In this document: positions 9,699 through 17,459 of the stretch, in pieces | Position numbering within the stretch: position 1 is the stretch's first letter | Layout: each line of letters opens with the position of its first letter | The notes under the pieces: model-generated | Database searches by the model: none | What the model saw: only the letters and a program-made list of their open reading frames with translations | What the model was told of the DNA's origin: nothing | Source: Actinocrispum wychmicini | GTDB taxonomy: Bacteria > Actinomycetota > Actinomycetes > Mycobacteriales > Pseudonocardiaceae | Assembly: GCF_004345645.1 (NCBI RefSeq) | Contig: NZ_SLWS01000001.1 | Location: forward strand, 124,001 to 188,000 | Direction of reading: 5' to 3' | Length of the DNA stretch: 64,000 nucleotides | Translations under genes and position numbers: made by a program

Positions 9699-9973
9699 CC
9701 GCGAAGGCGCTCGTGCCGACCGGTGTGGTGGTCGTCTGCTGCCGCGAGCACCGATCCGCCGGCTGCTGCGAACCGGAAGGGTGTGCTCCGTGTTGCCCGG
9801 AGTGCCCGACCTGCGCCGCGGTGCAGACCCGCCCGCCGGAGCAGCGCGCCATCGAGGCCGCGGCACACCGCGCCCTGCTGGCCACTCTTGCCGCGTGGGT
9901 GCGCGACGTCCGCGTGACGTTATGGGAAAGGGAGGCGCCGCCATGGTCGAGCACGTCGACCAGCTTGCCCTAG
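9695..9973 (+). CDS. Cysteine-rich small phage protein
   Basis: A 92-residue protein with nine cysteines within residues 15-40 (paired CC and C-x2-C groups) and a helical, arginine-containing C-terminal half. This suggests a metal-binding or zinc-knuckle module; I do not recognise the family. It overlaps both neighbours (ATGA at its start and 31 bp at its end), so it is part of the same transcript. The frame of its last ~10 residues is shared with the start of the next gene. Confidence 0.5.
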   Translation: MTAKALVPTGVVVVCCREHRSAGCCEPEGCAPCCPECPTCAAVQTRPPEQRAIEAAAHRALLATLAAWVRDVRVTLWEREAPPWSSTSTSLP

Positions 9974-10299
9974 CGTTCGCCGACCGCCACGCCGGACAAT
10001 CAGCGAACCTGGCCGCAGCGACCGCGGTTCACCGGCGCTACCGCGAGGCCGCCGAGACCGTGCTCGCCGACCTGGTCGCTGACGGACGCCCGTTCACCGC
10101 CGAGGACATCCGCAACGGCATCCCCGAGGACATCGAGGCGCACTCGCCGAACGTCCTGCCGTCCGTGCTCGGTATCTGGGCCGCTCGTCGCCGGATCGTG
10201 CCGTGCGGCGAGTACCGCAGTCGCCGGCGCAGTCGACGAGCCAGCCGCAACCGGGTGTGGATCGCTCACTCCAAGTCGAGCGATAGGCCGATCGAGTAA
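9943..10299 (+). CDS. Hypothetical phage protein, winged-helix-like with basic tail
   Basis: A 118-residue protein; ATG 9943 has GGGAGG at good spacing. A helical N-terminal part is followed by FTAEDIRNGIP....SPNVLPSVLGIWAARRRIVPCG and a very basic end (RSRRRSRRASRNRVW). This is typical of small actinophage replication-region proteins that may bind DNA. Function not established. Confidence 0.6.
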   Translation: MVEHVDQLALAFADRHAGQSANLAAATAVHRRYREAAETVLADLVADGRPFTAEDIRNGIPEDIEAHSPNVLPSVLGIWAARRRIVPCGEYRSRRRSRRASRNRVWIAHSKSSDRPIE

Positions 10300-10303
10300 A
10301 GTA

Positions 10304-10323
10304 CCCGTTTCTTGCCAAACGGG
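10304..10323. repeat. Inverted repeat after the recombination genes
   Basis: CCCGTTT-6 nt-AAACGGG, starting five bases after the stop at 10299 and followed by six A residues. It could be a weak terminator for (-) transcription or a protein-binding site. The rest of 10300-10457 shows no gene. Confidence 0.35.
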
Positions 10324-10457
10324 CAAAAAACGCGGTCGGTTGACGCTTAGCGTTCCGGCACCCACAAGGAACACCACCACGAAACGAAGTCCATCACTGA
10401 CAAGTGGCGGGCGCGGTGAAGCACGCCCGCGTTCGCCGCTTTCCAAAGGGGGTCAAC

Positions 10458-10511
10458 GTGATCATCAACCGTCCGGCAGTGCATCAAGAGGTGTTAAGTG
10501 GCAACGGATAA
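10458..10511 (+). CDS. Possible 17-residue peptide with a TTA codon
   Basis: GTG at 10458 is preceded at ideal spacing by AAAGGGGG, one of the best ribosome-binding sites of the early region. The frame runs 17 codons, includes a TTA leucine codon (rare in this genome type) and ends 14 bp inside the next gene. It may be a coupling or leader peptide; coding is unproven. Confidence 0.25.
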   Translation: MIINRPAVHQEVLSGNG

Positions 10512-10797
10512 CACGTTGTCTCGGTCCACTGTCGACATTCGTCTGTCGATCGAAGACGCCCGACAGGCAACGGCATCCGCCGGATGTGAGGACGGGCCGT
10601 ACGGCGAGCTGATGGCGACCTATGTGGAGCTCGGCGAACTGCTCGACTCCGGCCGTGCCGACGTCGAGTACGAGCAGGAGTGCCGCGCGCTGGTCGATCG
10701 GCTGATCGTGCTCGGCAAGGCGAACGAGCGGCACTGGGACCAGAAGTGGGCGGCATGGGCAGCAGAGAACACGACGTTCGGGGGTGATGTCTGGTGA
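10498..10797 (+). CDS. Hypothetical helical phage protein
   Basis: A 99-residue acidic, mostly helical protein with a GTG start preceded by AAGAGG. No recognised domain; tryptophans cluster near the C-terminus (ERHWDQKWAAWAAEN). The stop overlaps the GTG of the replication gene, so it is the first or second gene of the replication operon. Confidence 0.6.
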   Translation: MATDNTLSRSTVDIRLSIEDARQATASAGCEDGPYGELMATYVELGELLDSGRADVEYEQECRALVDRLIVLGKANERHWDQKWAAWAAENTTFGGDVW

Positions 10798-11966
10798 GCC
10801 GGGTACGGTTCGCCGCGATCAGGTGGGCTCGCGAGGCTCCGACCCTGCTGCACCACGGGCGGGTCGACCGGCTCGGCCATCACCTACTGGTGGTGATGGC
10901 CTCCTACGCGCGCAACGACGGCACCGACATCTACGTGTCCACAGCGACCCTCGCGCGCGAGGTACACGCCACGGTGGGCGAAGTCCAGACAGCCGTGGAT
11001 CGGTTGGAGCGGGCTGGTCTGCTGGCGCGGGCGGCGGCATCCAACGGCGCCTCCGGCTGGCGGTTGAACCTCACCCATGAGCATGGCCCGGACACGGTCA
11101 CGCAGACGCGAGCGGAGCGTCGCCGGGCGGCCACCCGGGAGCGGGTGCGTCGGTTGCGGGAGCGGACAACGACGCGCTCCGCTAACACCACAGTAGAGCG
11201 TGACGTCACGCCCGAGTCGAGCGTTACCAACGCCGAAGTCCAGCGTTACAGCGGCACGGGTGTAACGCAGGACAGTAACGCGGTAACGCAGGACAGTAAC
11301 GCTTGTAACGCACCAGGAAGCGTTACATCAGCAGGTCAGCAGGGGTACAACTCCCTTAGAACTCCCTTAACTCCCATTCCTTCCCTCACCCGCGCTTCGC
11401 TTGGTGAGGAAGACCGACGCGACTCACACCTCGACACCCCCTCGATGTCCCTCGTCTTGGCATCGTCCATCGTGGACGCCAAACGGTCCCAAGCTGGCCG
11501 GGCATCCCGGACGAACACCAGCTACACGCCTGCCTTCGAAGCGTGGTGGACGTTGTACCCACGCAAGGTCGACAAGCTCGCCGCGTCCCGCAAGTTCGCG
11601 ACCGCGCTCAAGCACACCAACATCGAGACCGTCACCGACGGCGTGCGGCGTTACGCCGCCGAGGTCGACGGCCGACTGCCGGAACACATCAAGCACGCCG
11701 CCACCTGGCTACACGGCCGCTGCTGGGAAAACGGCACCCCGGACACAGCCGAGAGCGTTGTCGAGTGGGTCCGCGACGAGTGGCATGCCGGCCGGGTGAA
11801 ACCGATCGAGGAACGCACCGGGCTGCACTACGACCCGCCCGACCTCCCGCTGGACGTCACCGGCCGAGACGCCGTCGAGGAATTCCACGCCAACGCCTGC
11901 CGCGACTGGATCACCGCACACCGCGACATGATCCTCGACCGCCTGACCGCTCGGAGCGCATCGTGA
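10794..11966 (+). CDS. Replication initiator-like protein with internal origin
   Basis: A 390-residue protein placed directly before the helicase. The N-terminal part (about 25-95) is a winged helix (DIYVSTATLAREVHATVGEVQTAVDRLERAGLL); a basic segment follows (RRRAATRERVRRLRERT). The middle (143-195) is a polar Ser/Thr/Asn linker encoded by repeated DNA, and the C-terminal domain (from about 240) starts FEAWWTLYPRKVDKLAASRKF, as in phage O-type initiators. The arrangement of DNA-binding domain, origin-bearing linker and helicase-contacting domain is that of lambda O. GTG start; the end overlaps the helicase gene. Confidence 0.75.
   Translation: MSRVRFAAIRWAREAPTLLHHGRVDRLGHHLLVVMASYARNDGTDIYVSTATLAREVHATVGEVQTAVDRLERAGLLARAAASNGASGWRLNLTHEHGPDTVTQTRAERRRAATRERVRRLRERTTTRSANTTVERDVTPESSVTNAEVQRYSGTGVTQDSNAVTQDSNACNAPGSVTSAGQQGYNSLRTPLTPIPSLTRASLGEEDRRDSHLDTPSMSLVLASSIVDAKRSQAGRASRTNTSYTPAFEAWWTLYPRKVDKLAASRKFATALKHTNIETVTDGVRRYAAEVDGRLPEHIKHAATWLHGRCWENGTPDTAESVVEWVRDEWHAGRVKPIEERTGLHYDPPDLPLDVTGRDAVEEFHANACRDWITAHRDMILDRLTARSAS
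11221..11326 (+). other. Replication origin: eight iterons inside the initiator gene
   Basis: GCGTTAC or its complement GTAACGC occurs at 11221, 11243, 11262, 11275, 11283, 11296, 11305 and 11320: two forward, five inverted, one forward, in 106 bp. Chance occurrence of a 7-mer at this density is negligible. Position in the linker of the initiator gene supports binding sites for that protein. Confidence 0.75.
11350..11378 (+). other. Probable DNA-unwinding element beside the iterons
   Basis: Three near-perfect 9-mers, ACTCCCTTA (11350), ACTCCCTTA (11361) and ACTCCCATT (11370), lie 24 bp after the last iteron in a locally A+T-richer, strand-biased (pyrimidine) stretch. They resemble the repeats of unwinding elements in other origins. 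Confidence 0.55.
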
Positions 11967-13294
11967 CCGAACTCAACCCCGCCGACGAAGAGCGCTACCT
12001 CGCCAGTCTGCTGCTGCCCATCACCACCCGCACGTTGCGCGACGACGCGCTCACGACCGTCGCCCCCGAGGACTTCTGGGACACCCACATCGGTCGACTC
12101 TGGACCGAGGCCCGCGCCCTGCGTGAGCGCGACGAGCCCATCACGAAACGAACGTTGATCGCCGCCACCCGCAACCCGGCCAAGGGCAAACCGGCCGACA
12201 ACCCCGCGGTCAAACGCCTACTCGACGAACTCGACGGCGTCATGCCGACCATCGGGCTGTATCCGAAGGCCGTGACCACGGTGCGACACCACGCACGGAT
12301 GCGCCGCATCGTCGGGTTCGCCGACTCCGTGCGGCAACGTGCGTTCCTCGCCGAGGATTACGCCCAGGCGATCGGGATGGCCTACGAGCTGCTCAGCAAG
12401 CTCGACGAGCAGCAGACCGAGCACGCCGATGTGCAGGCGTTCGGCGACCTGCTCGACCAGTTCATCACCGAGCAGCAGGTCCCCGCCGGCAGCCGGTCGC
12501 CGGTCATCGCCACGCCGTGGCCGGAGGTCAACGAGCAGATCGCCGGCGGTCTGCACGGCGGGCGGCTCTACATCGTTGGTGCCCGGCCCGGTGAGGGAAA
12601 GTCCATCGCCGCGCACCAGCTCGCCGAGAACGCCGCCGCCACCGGCCACCCCTCGATCGTGTTCTCCGTCGAGATGGGCGCCGCCGAGGTCACCGGGCGA
12701 GTCGTGTCCGCCGGCGCGCAAGTCGAGATGCGGGACGTGTCCCGACGCGACCTCGACCCGTACTCGTGGGGCAAGGTGCACGAGTACGTCGAGCGGGCAC
12801 GGCACTATGCGCTGTTCGTGGTGGACAAGTCGGACCTGTCTATCCCGTACATCCGCACGGTGTGCCGCAACCAGAAGCGCCGCACCGGCCTGGACGTGAT
12901 CGTCATCGACTATCTCCAACTGCTCTCGACCGACCGCAGCCAGCCCCGCGAGCAGCAGGTCGCCGGCATCTCCCGCGCGCTCAAAGTGTTGTCCCGCGAG
13001 TTGGACGCCGCGGTGGTCGTACCGGCCCAACTCAACCGGGAAACCGTCCGGCGCGGGGGTAAACCCAACTTGGCCGACCTGCGCGAGTCCGGCGGGATCG
13101 AGGCAGACGCCGACGTGGTGATGCTGCTCGCCCGCCAGGTCATCGAGGACGGACCACGCAAGGGCGAATACAACGGCATGATCAGCATCGACATCGCCAA
13201 GAACCGACACGGCAAAACCGGCCACGTCGAACTGCCCTGGCGCGCGCACTACTCCATGATCGGCGCCGCTCCCAGCAGGCATGGTGCAGCGTGA
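11963..13294 (+). CDS. DnaB-like replicative helicase
   Basis: A 443-residue replicative helicase. The N-terminal DnaB_N-like region (1-110) includes ERYLASLLL and EDFWDTHIGRLW; the RecA-like ATPase domain has Walker A GARPGEGKS (206-214), the GxPSIVFSVEMG segment, Walker B VIVIDYLQLL and a DLRESGGIEADADVV sensor region. GTG 11963 overlaps the initiator stop (GTGA) and gives the expected N-terminus. It is translationally coupled on both sides, with initiator upstream and transporter downstream, so the phage brings initiator and helicase but no visible loader or primase. Confidence 0.93.
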   Translation: MTELNPADEERYLASLLLPITTRTLRDDALTTVAPEDFWDTHIGRLWTEARALRERDEPITKRTLIAATRNPAKGKPADNPAVKRLLDELDGVMPTIGLYPKAVTTVRHHARMRRIVGFADSVRQRAFLAEDYAQAIGMAYELLSKLDEQQTEHADVQAFGDLLDQFITEQQVPAGSRSPVIATPWPEVNEQIAGGLHGGRLYIVGARPGEGKSIAAHQLAENAAATGHPSIVFSVEMGAAEVTGRVVSAGAQVEMRDVSRRDLDPYSWGKVHEYVERARHYALFVVDKSDLSIPYIRTVCRNQKRRTGLDVIVIDYLQLLSTDRSQPREQQVAGISRALKVLSRELDAAVVVPAQLNRETVRRGGKPNLADLRESGGIEADADVVMLLARQVIEDGPRKGEYNGMISIDIAKNRHGKTGHVELPWRAHYSMIGAAPSRHGAA

Positions 13295-13914
13295 GCCGAG
13301 ACCCGCACGGTGCGACCGGTCGCCGGCATCGCCGCGCGCACGCGACCAGCAGCTCGGCGAGTCCCTCGGCCGCTCCTCGCCGGTCGGTCCGAGTGCTGCT
13401 CGCCGGACTCGCCTACCTCGCCACAGTGACGCTCGCGAACTGGACGACCTCTGTCTACGGGTTGGTGCCCGCGGGGTTCGGGCTCGTGGTCACCGCAGGC
13501 ACCTACGGTGCCGGGCTCGCGCTCGCCGTGCGCGATGCCGTGCAGGATGCCGCCGGCATGCGGGTCGCCGTCGCCTTGGTGGCGCTCGGGTGCGGGCTGT
13601 CGACACTGTTCGCCGATGCCCGGATCGCCCTCGCGTCCGGCGTGGCGTTCCTGCTCGCCGAGTTACTCGACATGGCCGTCTACACCCCGATGCGCCGGCG
13701 TGGTCATCGCCGCGCCGTTGCGGTATCGGGCGCCGTGGGCGCGGTCGCCGACTCAGTCGTGTTCCTGCTCGTAACCGGATTCCCGTTTACCGCACCGAGT
13801 CTCGGCGGCCAACTGCTGGTGAAGGCCGTGTGGGTGACCGGCGCGTACCTCGTCGTGATGGAGGTGGCGCGCCGTGCTCTACCTCGCGAACGCGTCATCT
13901 CCGAGGGTGCGTGA
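13291..13914 (+). CDS. VUT-family (queuosine-precursor-type) transporter
   Basis: A 207-residue membrane protein with a basic, Ser-rich N-terminus and about six helices. Features of the VUT/YhhQ family are LANWTTSVYG, RDAVQDAAGMR and the charged motif AELLDMAVYTPMRRRG between helices. Family members import preQ0/preQ1 7-deazaguanines. The GTG overlaps the helicase stop and the 3' end overlaps the DpdA-like gene by 41 bp, an unusually tight link that ties the transporter to base modification. Substrate is inferred from family and context. Confidence 0.75.
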   Translation: MSRDPHGATGRRHRRAHATSSSASPSAAPRRSVRVLLAGLAYLATVTLANWTTSVYGLVPAGFGLVVTAGTYGAGLALAVRDAVQDAAGMRVAVALVALGCGLSTLFADARIALASGVAFLLAELLDMAVYTPMRRRGHRRAVAVSGAVGAVADSVVFLLVTGFPFTAPSLGGQLLVKAVWVTGAYLVVMEVARRALPRERVISEGA

Positions 13915-14488
13915 AGTCATGCGTACCGGCGAAATCGGCCAGATCTGCACCCCCGCCGAGGGGCGCGCCCCACTCGACGGCGTGCTCTGGGGAGCGGATA
14001 ACGGATGCTTTGGCAAGGGCTACCCCGGCCCGGCCGGCTGGCGTGCGTGGCTCAGCCGGCACGCCGTGCACGCCGAGCGGTGTCTGTGGGCGACCGCGCC
14101 GGACGTGCTCGGCGACGCCGCCGCGACCCTCGACCGATCCCGGCCACACCTGCCAGCAATCTGCGCACTCGGCTACCCCGCGGCGCTGGTCGCCCAGGAC
14201 GGACTCGAACACCTCACCGTGCCATGGGCCGACTTCGACGTGCTGTTCCTCGGGGGCACTACAGCGTGGAAGCTGGGGCCAGCCGCCGCCCGCCTGGCTG
14301 CTGAGGCGCTCGGCCGAAGTAAGCGCGTCCACATGGGACGCGTCAACTCCCAACGCCGCTGGACCTACGCCGAACACCTCGGATGCCACACCGTCGACGG
14401 CACCCTGCTCGCGTTCGGCCCCGACACCAACCTGCCCCGCCTGCTGTCCTGGACCAGACAGAGCACCCTCTCACGGGCCGATCGATGA
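13874..14488 (+). CDS. DpdA-like 7-deazaguanine DNA-modification protein
   Basis: A 204-residue protein like the short actinophage DpdA-type proteins, relatives of tRNA-guanine transglycosylase proposed to insert 7-deazaguanines into DNA. Characteristic segments: LYLANASSPRVREVM at the start, GADNGCFGKGYPG, TAPDVLGDAAATLDRS (the Asp is a candidate catalytic residue), DVLFLGGTTAWKLGP, HMGRVNSQRRWTYA and AFGPDTNLPRLL. No preQ0 synthesis genes are visible in the prophage, so the precursor would come through the overlapping VUT transporter. GTG start; the end overlaps whiB (ATGA). Family assignment is good; activity is inferred. Confidence 0.7.
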   Translation: MLYLANASSPRVREVMRTGEIGQICTPAEGRAPLDGVLWGADNGCFGKGYPGPAGWRAWLSRHAVHAERCLWATAPDVLGDAAATLDRSRPHLPAICALGYPAALVAQDGLEHLTVPWADFDVLFLGGTTAWKLGPAAARLAAEALGRSKRVHMGRVNSQRRWTYAEHLGCHTVDGTLLAFGPDTNLPRLLSWTRQSTLSRADR

Positions 14489-14997
14489 TCCGACTTCCGG
14501 AGTGGCGCACCCGAGCCGCCTGCCGCGGCCGGCTCGAACTCGACTTCATCGACCCCCGCACGCCGACTGAGGCCGCCCAGTGCCGCGCCATCTGCACCGA
14601 CTGCCCCGTGCGCGAGCAGTGCCTCGGCGACGCGCTCGCCGCTGGCGAAGCATGGGGCATCTGGGGCGGGCTCGACGTCGACGAACGCGAGCAGCTCGCC
14701 GAGCAGCACGGCCACCCGGCGCCGAGCATCCGGCCGGAGCATGGCACGAACCCGCGGTACGCGAAACACGGGTGCAGGTGTGACCTGTGCCGCGAGGCCC
14801 ACACCGCCTACGAACGCGCCCGCCGCGAGCGTCGGCGCCGGACCGGCGACCTCTGGGTGCAGCCGATCGTGCTCACCGTGCCGATCCGCACCGGCCGACG
14901 GTGGACCTGCGCAGGACAGTGCCTCTTGCCCCTGTCGGGCCTGCCCAGCTGCGGGAACCCGGACCCGACAAACCACCTACTGCGCTATGACAAATAG
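14485..14997 (+). CDS. WhiB-like iron-sulfur regulator with an extra Cys-rich C-terminus
   Basis: A 170-residue WhiB-family protein. Cluster ligands are Cys13, Cys37, Cys40 and Cys46 (C-x23-C-x2-C-x5-C; another Cys at 33), followed by the family turn GIWGG (58-62). Beyond residue 85 an added domain, RYAKHGCRCDLCREAHTAY plus a basic stretch, has a C-x-C-x2-C knuckle that may bind zinc or DNA. Phage WhiB proteins can redirect host transcription. The start overlaps the DpdA-like stop. A 20-bp palindrome begins 11 bp after the stop codon. Confidence 0.9.
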   Translation: MIRLPEWRTRAACRGRLELDFIDPRTPTEAAQCRAICTDCPVREQCLGDALAAGEAWGIWGGLDVDEREQLAEQHGHPAPSIRPEHGTNPRYAKHGCRCDLCREAHTAYERARRERRRRTGDLWVQPIVLTVPIRTGRRWTCAGQCLLPLSGLPSCGNPDPTNHLLRYDK

Positions 14998-15007
14998 TGG
15001 ACGAAAA

Positions 15008-15027
15008 CTTGACAAAAAGTTGTCAAG
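15008..15027. repeat. 20-bp palindrome after whiB
   Basis: CTTGACAA-AAAG-TTGTCAAG: perfect 8-bp arms. It holds TTGACA and lacks a U-run, so an operator is as likely as a terminator. Confidence 0.45.
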
Positions 15028-15434
15028 AGATGGGTGGCCCTGAAACACGAACGAGTAGTCGAACAGGTTCGCCTCCCCTCGACGAGCACAAGGTAGGACC
15101 GCCCACTGTGGGCTTGGACACCACTCACAGGTCGACGAGGAGCCCCAGGCAACTACGTCACGGTGACCAACCTCACCACCCGTGCCGTCCTCACGGTGGA
15201 GACACGGAAAATCGTACACTCTACCCAACAAACCTCTGACCAGCGACTATAGCTGCCCTCAGAGCCTCTGCGAACTCGCTACGTAATTGGGCATCACGTA
15301 TGGAACCAGACTGTGAACGCAAACAGTAAAAGCGAAGTTTGAAATCAGGTCTAATTTGCACAATTGCCAAAGCAGAGATACACCAAAGTTCTATTAAGAT
15401 TGCGGATCAGAATTCTACAACGTAGTCTATAAGA

Positions 15435-15455
15435 GTACGGAACTTGGTTCCGTAC
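15435..15455. repeat. 21-bp perfect palindrome in the A+T-rich stretch
   Basis: GTACGGAAC-TTG-GTTCCGTAC, 9-bp arms with a 3-nt centre. The shorter palindrome GGAACGTTCC about 100 bp downstream shares its core, as if one protein bound both. Confidence 0.45.
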
Positions 15456-15568
15456 GAAGACACGAACGGCGATTGAGCACGTGGGTGCTGCTACACCCGC
15501 TCAACCGCCGCCGTGCGGGACATCTTCCTAACCGCGCATTGCCAGTGCTACCAGGCGGAACGTTCCAG

Positions 15569-15601
15569 CCAGTGCCCTCGCCCACTGGGCGTGGGCACTG
15601 G
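15569..15601. repeat. 33-bp nested hairpin
   Basis: Outer arms CCAGTGCCC / GGGCACTGG (9 bp), one T-T mismatch, inner arms CGCCC / GGGCG, ACT loop. Very stable as RNA in either direction; a terminator without U-run or a structured RNA element. Confidence 0.5.
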
Positions 15602-15966
15602 CCCCAAGCATCGTCGCTACGGCGTCGAGGCCGAGCGCGCCACGGTCGAGCATGACCGCGACTCCATCTCGGGTAAGCCTTGGCGGTGGTCTCGGCGACA
15701 TTGGCGTCTCTCCTTCTGGGCATGCCTCGGGCCGGAGAGGTATGCCCAGTGGTGATCACGTACCGGCCCAGAGCTCCAGTAAACGTCAAAGTCCTTCACC
15801 CACGCAACTGACGCCACGATATTTTTCCTTAAGTGGTTTGCGATCCGTCCCTAGGGGTGACATTTTTTATCAAATACGACTTGATTGCCCACCTGAGAGA
15901 TCAACTAGACGTCCGGTTACCTGCGACTTCCGGGCGGGGTGACACCAAACGGGTGAAGTTTGTCCG

Positions 15967-16830
15967 GTGAGTGTGTGCGCTGTTCCGAGCTGTAGCAACG
16001 AGACCACCGGTGACCGCCCTGTCTGTGGCGTGTGCCTCGGCCGGCTCGACGGTCGGCTCGCCGAGTTGCCCGAACTGGTGGCGGACCTCGACGACACGGT
16101 CGCCCGGCAGACCCGGACCGGCAACCGCATCGGCTCGCGCCCGGCCGAGACCGGATTGCCGTACAACCTGGGCGCGGCCGAGGTGCGCGACGACTTACGC
16201 AACGTGTTGTCGACGTGGGTGCGCGACCTGTGGGAGTCCAACGGGCCTGGACGCGAGGTCTCCACCGGTGAGGTCACGCTCGACGGCGAGCCGGTGACCG
16301 AGTGGGTGCTCGACCCGCTCAACCTGGACGACACCGTGCCCGAGATGGCGAAGTGGCTGCGCCGACACCCGTCGTGGATCGAGGACCACCCTGCCGGCGG
16401 CGAGCTGGTCGACGAGATCACCGACGCCGTCGAGCGCGTGCGCCTCGCCGTCGACCTTCCACCAGCCAGGGTGTACTGCGGCCCCTGTCCGGACTGTGGC
16501 GCCGACCTGTACGCGCTTCCCGAGCGCGCGATCGTGGGGTGTCGCGAGTGCGATGCCCGGCACGATGTCGAGGCGTTGCGCGCCGAACTGCTCGACGCCG
16601 CCCGCGACACGCTCGCCACGGCCGCGGAGATCGCCCGCGCGTTGCCGCGCCTGCTCGGCCGCGACTTGAGCGCGAACACTGTGCGGACCTGGGCGCGTAC
16701 TGGCCGGATCACGCGCCGTAAGCCGGACAAGCAGGGCCGTCCGCGATACCTGGTCGGTGAGGTGATCGACGTCGCGCTCATCACCCCGACCCGAACGCGT
16801 GTCACCCGGAACTCGGCCGAAGGTGCTTAA
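15967..16830 (+). CDS. Zinc-ribbon/HTH phage protein upstream of terminase
   Basis: A 287-residue protein with an N-terminal C-x4-C...C-x2-C cluster (CAVPSCSN...PVCGVC), a second pair of C-x2-C knuckles near residue 180 (CGPCPDCGADL...CRECDARH) and a C-terminal MerR/Hin-type helix-turn-helix (SANTVRTWARTGRITRRK). Similar proteins precede terminase in many actinophages and may regulate late genes or recognise the packaging site. GTG start at 15967 with a weak ribosome-binding site. A strong terminator follows 65 bp after its stop. Confidence 0.7.
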   Translation: MSVCAVPSCSNETTGDRPVCGVCLGRLDGRLAELPELVADLDDTVARQTRTGNRIGSRPAETGLPYNLGAAEVRDDLRNVLSTWVRDLWESNGPGREVSTGEVTLDGEPVTEWVLDPLNLDDTVPEMAKWLRRHPSWIEDHPAGGELVDEITDAVERVRLAVDLPPARVYCGPCPDCGADLYALPERAIVGCRECDARHDVEALRAELLDAARDTLATAAEIARALPRLLGRDLSANTVRTWARTGRITRRKPDKQGRPRYLVGEVIDVALITPTRTRVTRNSAEGA

Positions 16831-16896
16831 ACTGGTGATCAGCAGCGGGTGAGCTGTACCCGCAGTCCGATGACGTGTACCTGTATCCCCGATCCC

Positions 16897-16934
16897 GACA
16901 GTCCCGAACCCCTCCCCCTGGGTTCGGGACTGTC
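16897..16934 (+). terminator. Strong terminator before the terminase genes
   Basis: Perfect 15-bp stem (16897-16911 with 16920-16934) and an 8-nt loop, followed by GTCTCTCT. It ends transcription from the left and implies either antitermination or a separate promoter for the late genes. Confidence 0.8.
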
Positions 16935-16964
16935 GTCTCTCTGGCGCATGGCGAGGTGGTCCCC

Positions 16965-17459
16965 TTGCCGCGCAACCTGATCACCGACGCCGACCGCGAC
17001 CGCGTGCGCGAGCTGCACGCGGCAGGCAAGACCCGCAACGACATCGCCCGCGCGATCGGCCGTTCACCTTCAACGGTGACCGGGATCGCGCGCTCGCTCG
17101 GCCTGTCGTTCGACCGTTCGGCCACTGCCGCGGCCACACACGCCCGGCAGGTCGACAACCGCGCCCGTCGCACCGAGATCGTCGGCCGACTCTACGGCCG
17201 CGCCGAGCGCGTGCTTGCCCGGCTGGAAGCACCGACGTACACGTTTACCGCGACCACCGTGCACGGCATCGAAACCAAGACGCTCGACCACGTGCCCGCA
17301 CCGGATGAGAAGGCGCTCGCCTCGGCGACCTCAACGCACCTCGCTGCCGCCGCGCGCCTTGAGCAGATCGACGCCGACAAGGGCAGTGAAGGCGCCAAGA
17401 GCATGCTTGGCGGGCTCGCGGTCGCGCTCGGCATCCGGGCCACGCGCGGCGATGAATGA
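16965..17459 (+). CDS. Probable terminase small subunit
   Basis: A 164-residue protein beginning MPRNLITDADRDRVREL. The N-terminal helix-turn-helix (KTRNDIARAIGRSPSTVTGIARSLG) would recognise the packaging site; the remainder is helical and could oligomerise. TTG 16965 is chosen because GAGGTGG lies at good spacing; a GTG at 16956 is the alternative. It overlaps the large subunit by 8 bp. Identification rests mainly on this position and on the HTH. Confidence 0.65.
   Translation: MPRNLITDADRDRVRELHAAGKTRNDIARAIGRSPSTVTGIARSLGLSFDRSATAAATHARQVDNRARRTEIVGRLYGRAERVLARLEAPTYTFTATTVHGIETKTLDHVPAPDEKALASATSTHLAAAARLEQIDADKGSEGAKSMLGGLAVALGIRATRGDE

Larger units (their letters stand above)
14998..15966. 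other. 970-bp stretch without a convincing gene
   Basis: No frame here has family motifs, a good ribosome-binding site and normal codon use together. The segments around 15245-15470 and 15820-15900 are clearly A+T-richer than the rest of the prophage. Two strong hairpins (15435-15455 and 15569-15601) and a palindrome at 15008 are present. It separates the early operon from the packaging genes, where late promoters, a packaging site or small RNAs are expected. Confidence 0.5.

Noticed and set aside
11221..11326. Repeat cluster as a CRISPR array
   Set aside because: Units are 7 bp in both orientations with irregular short spacing and lie inside a reading frame; iterons explain them better.
15059..15072. 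TCGAAC-AG-GTTCGC as an SOS (LexA) box
   Set aside because: The spacing between half-sites is two bases instead of the four of the actinobacterial consensus and the last base differs; no damage gene follows.
15427..15789. (-) and (+) frames in the gap before the packaging genes
   Set aside because: Compositions are Arg/Pro-rich, no ribosome-binding sites, and they cross the strong hairpins; not annotated as genes.
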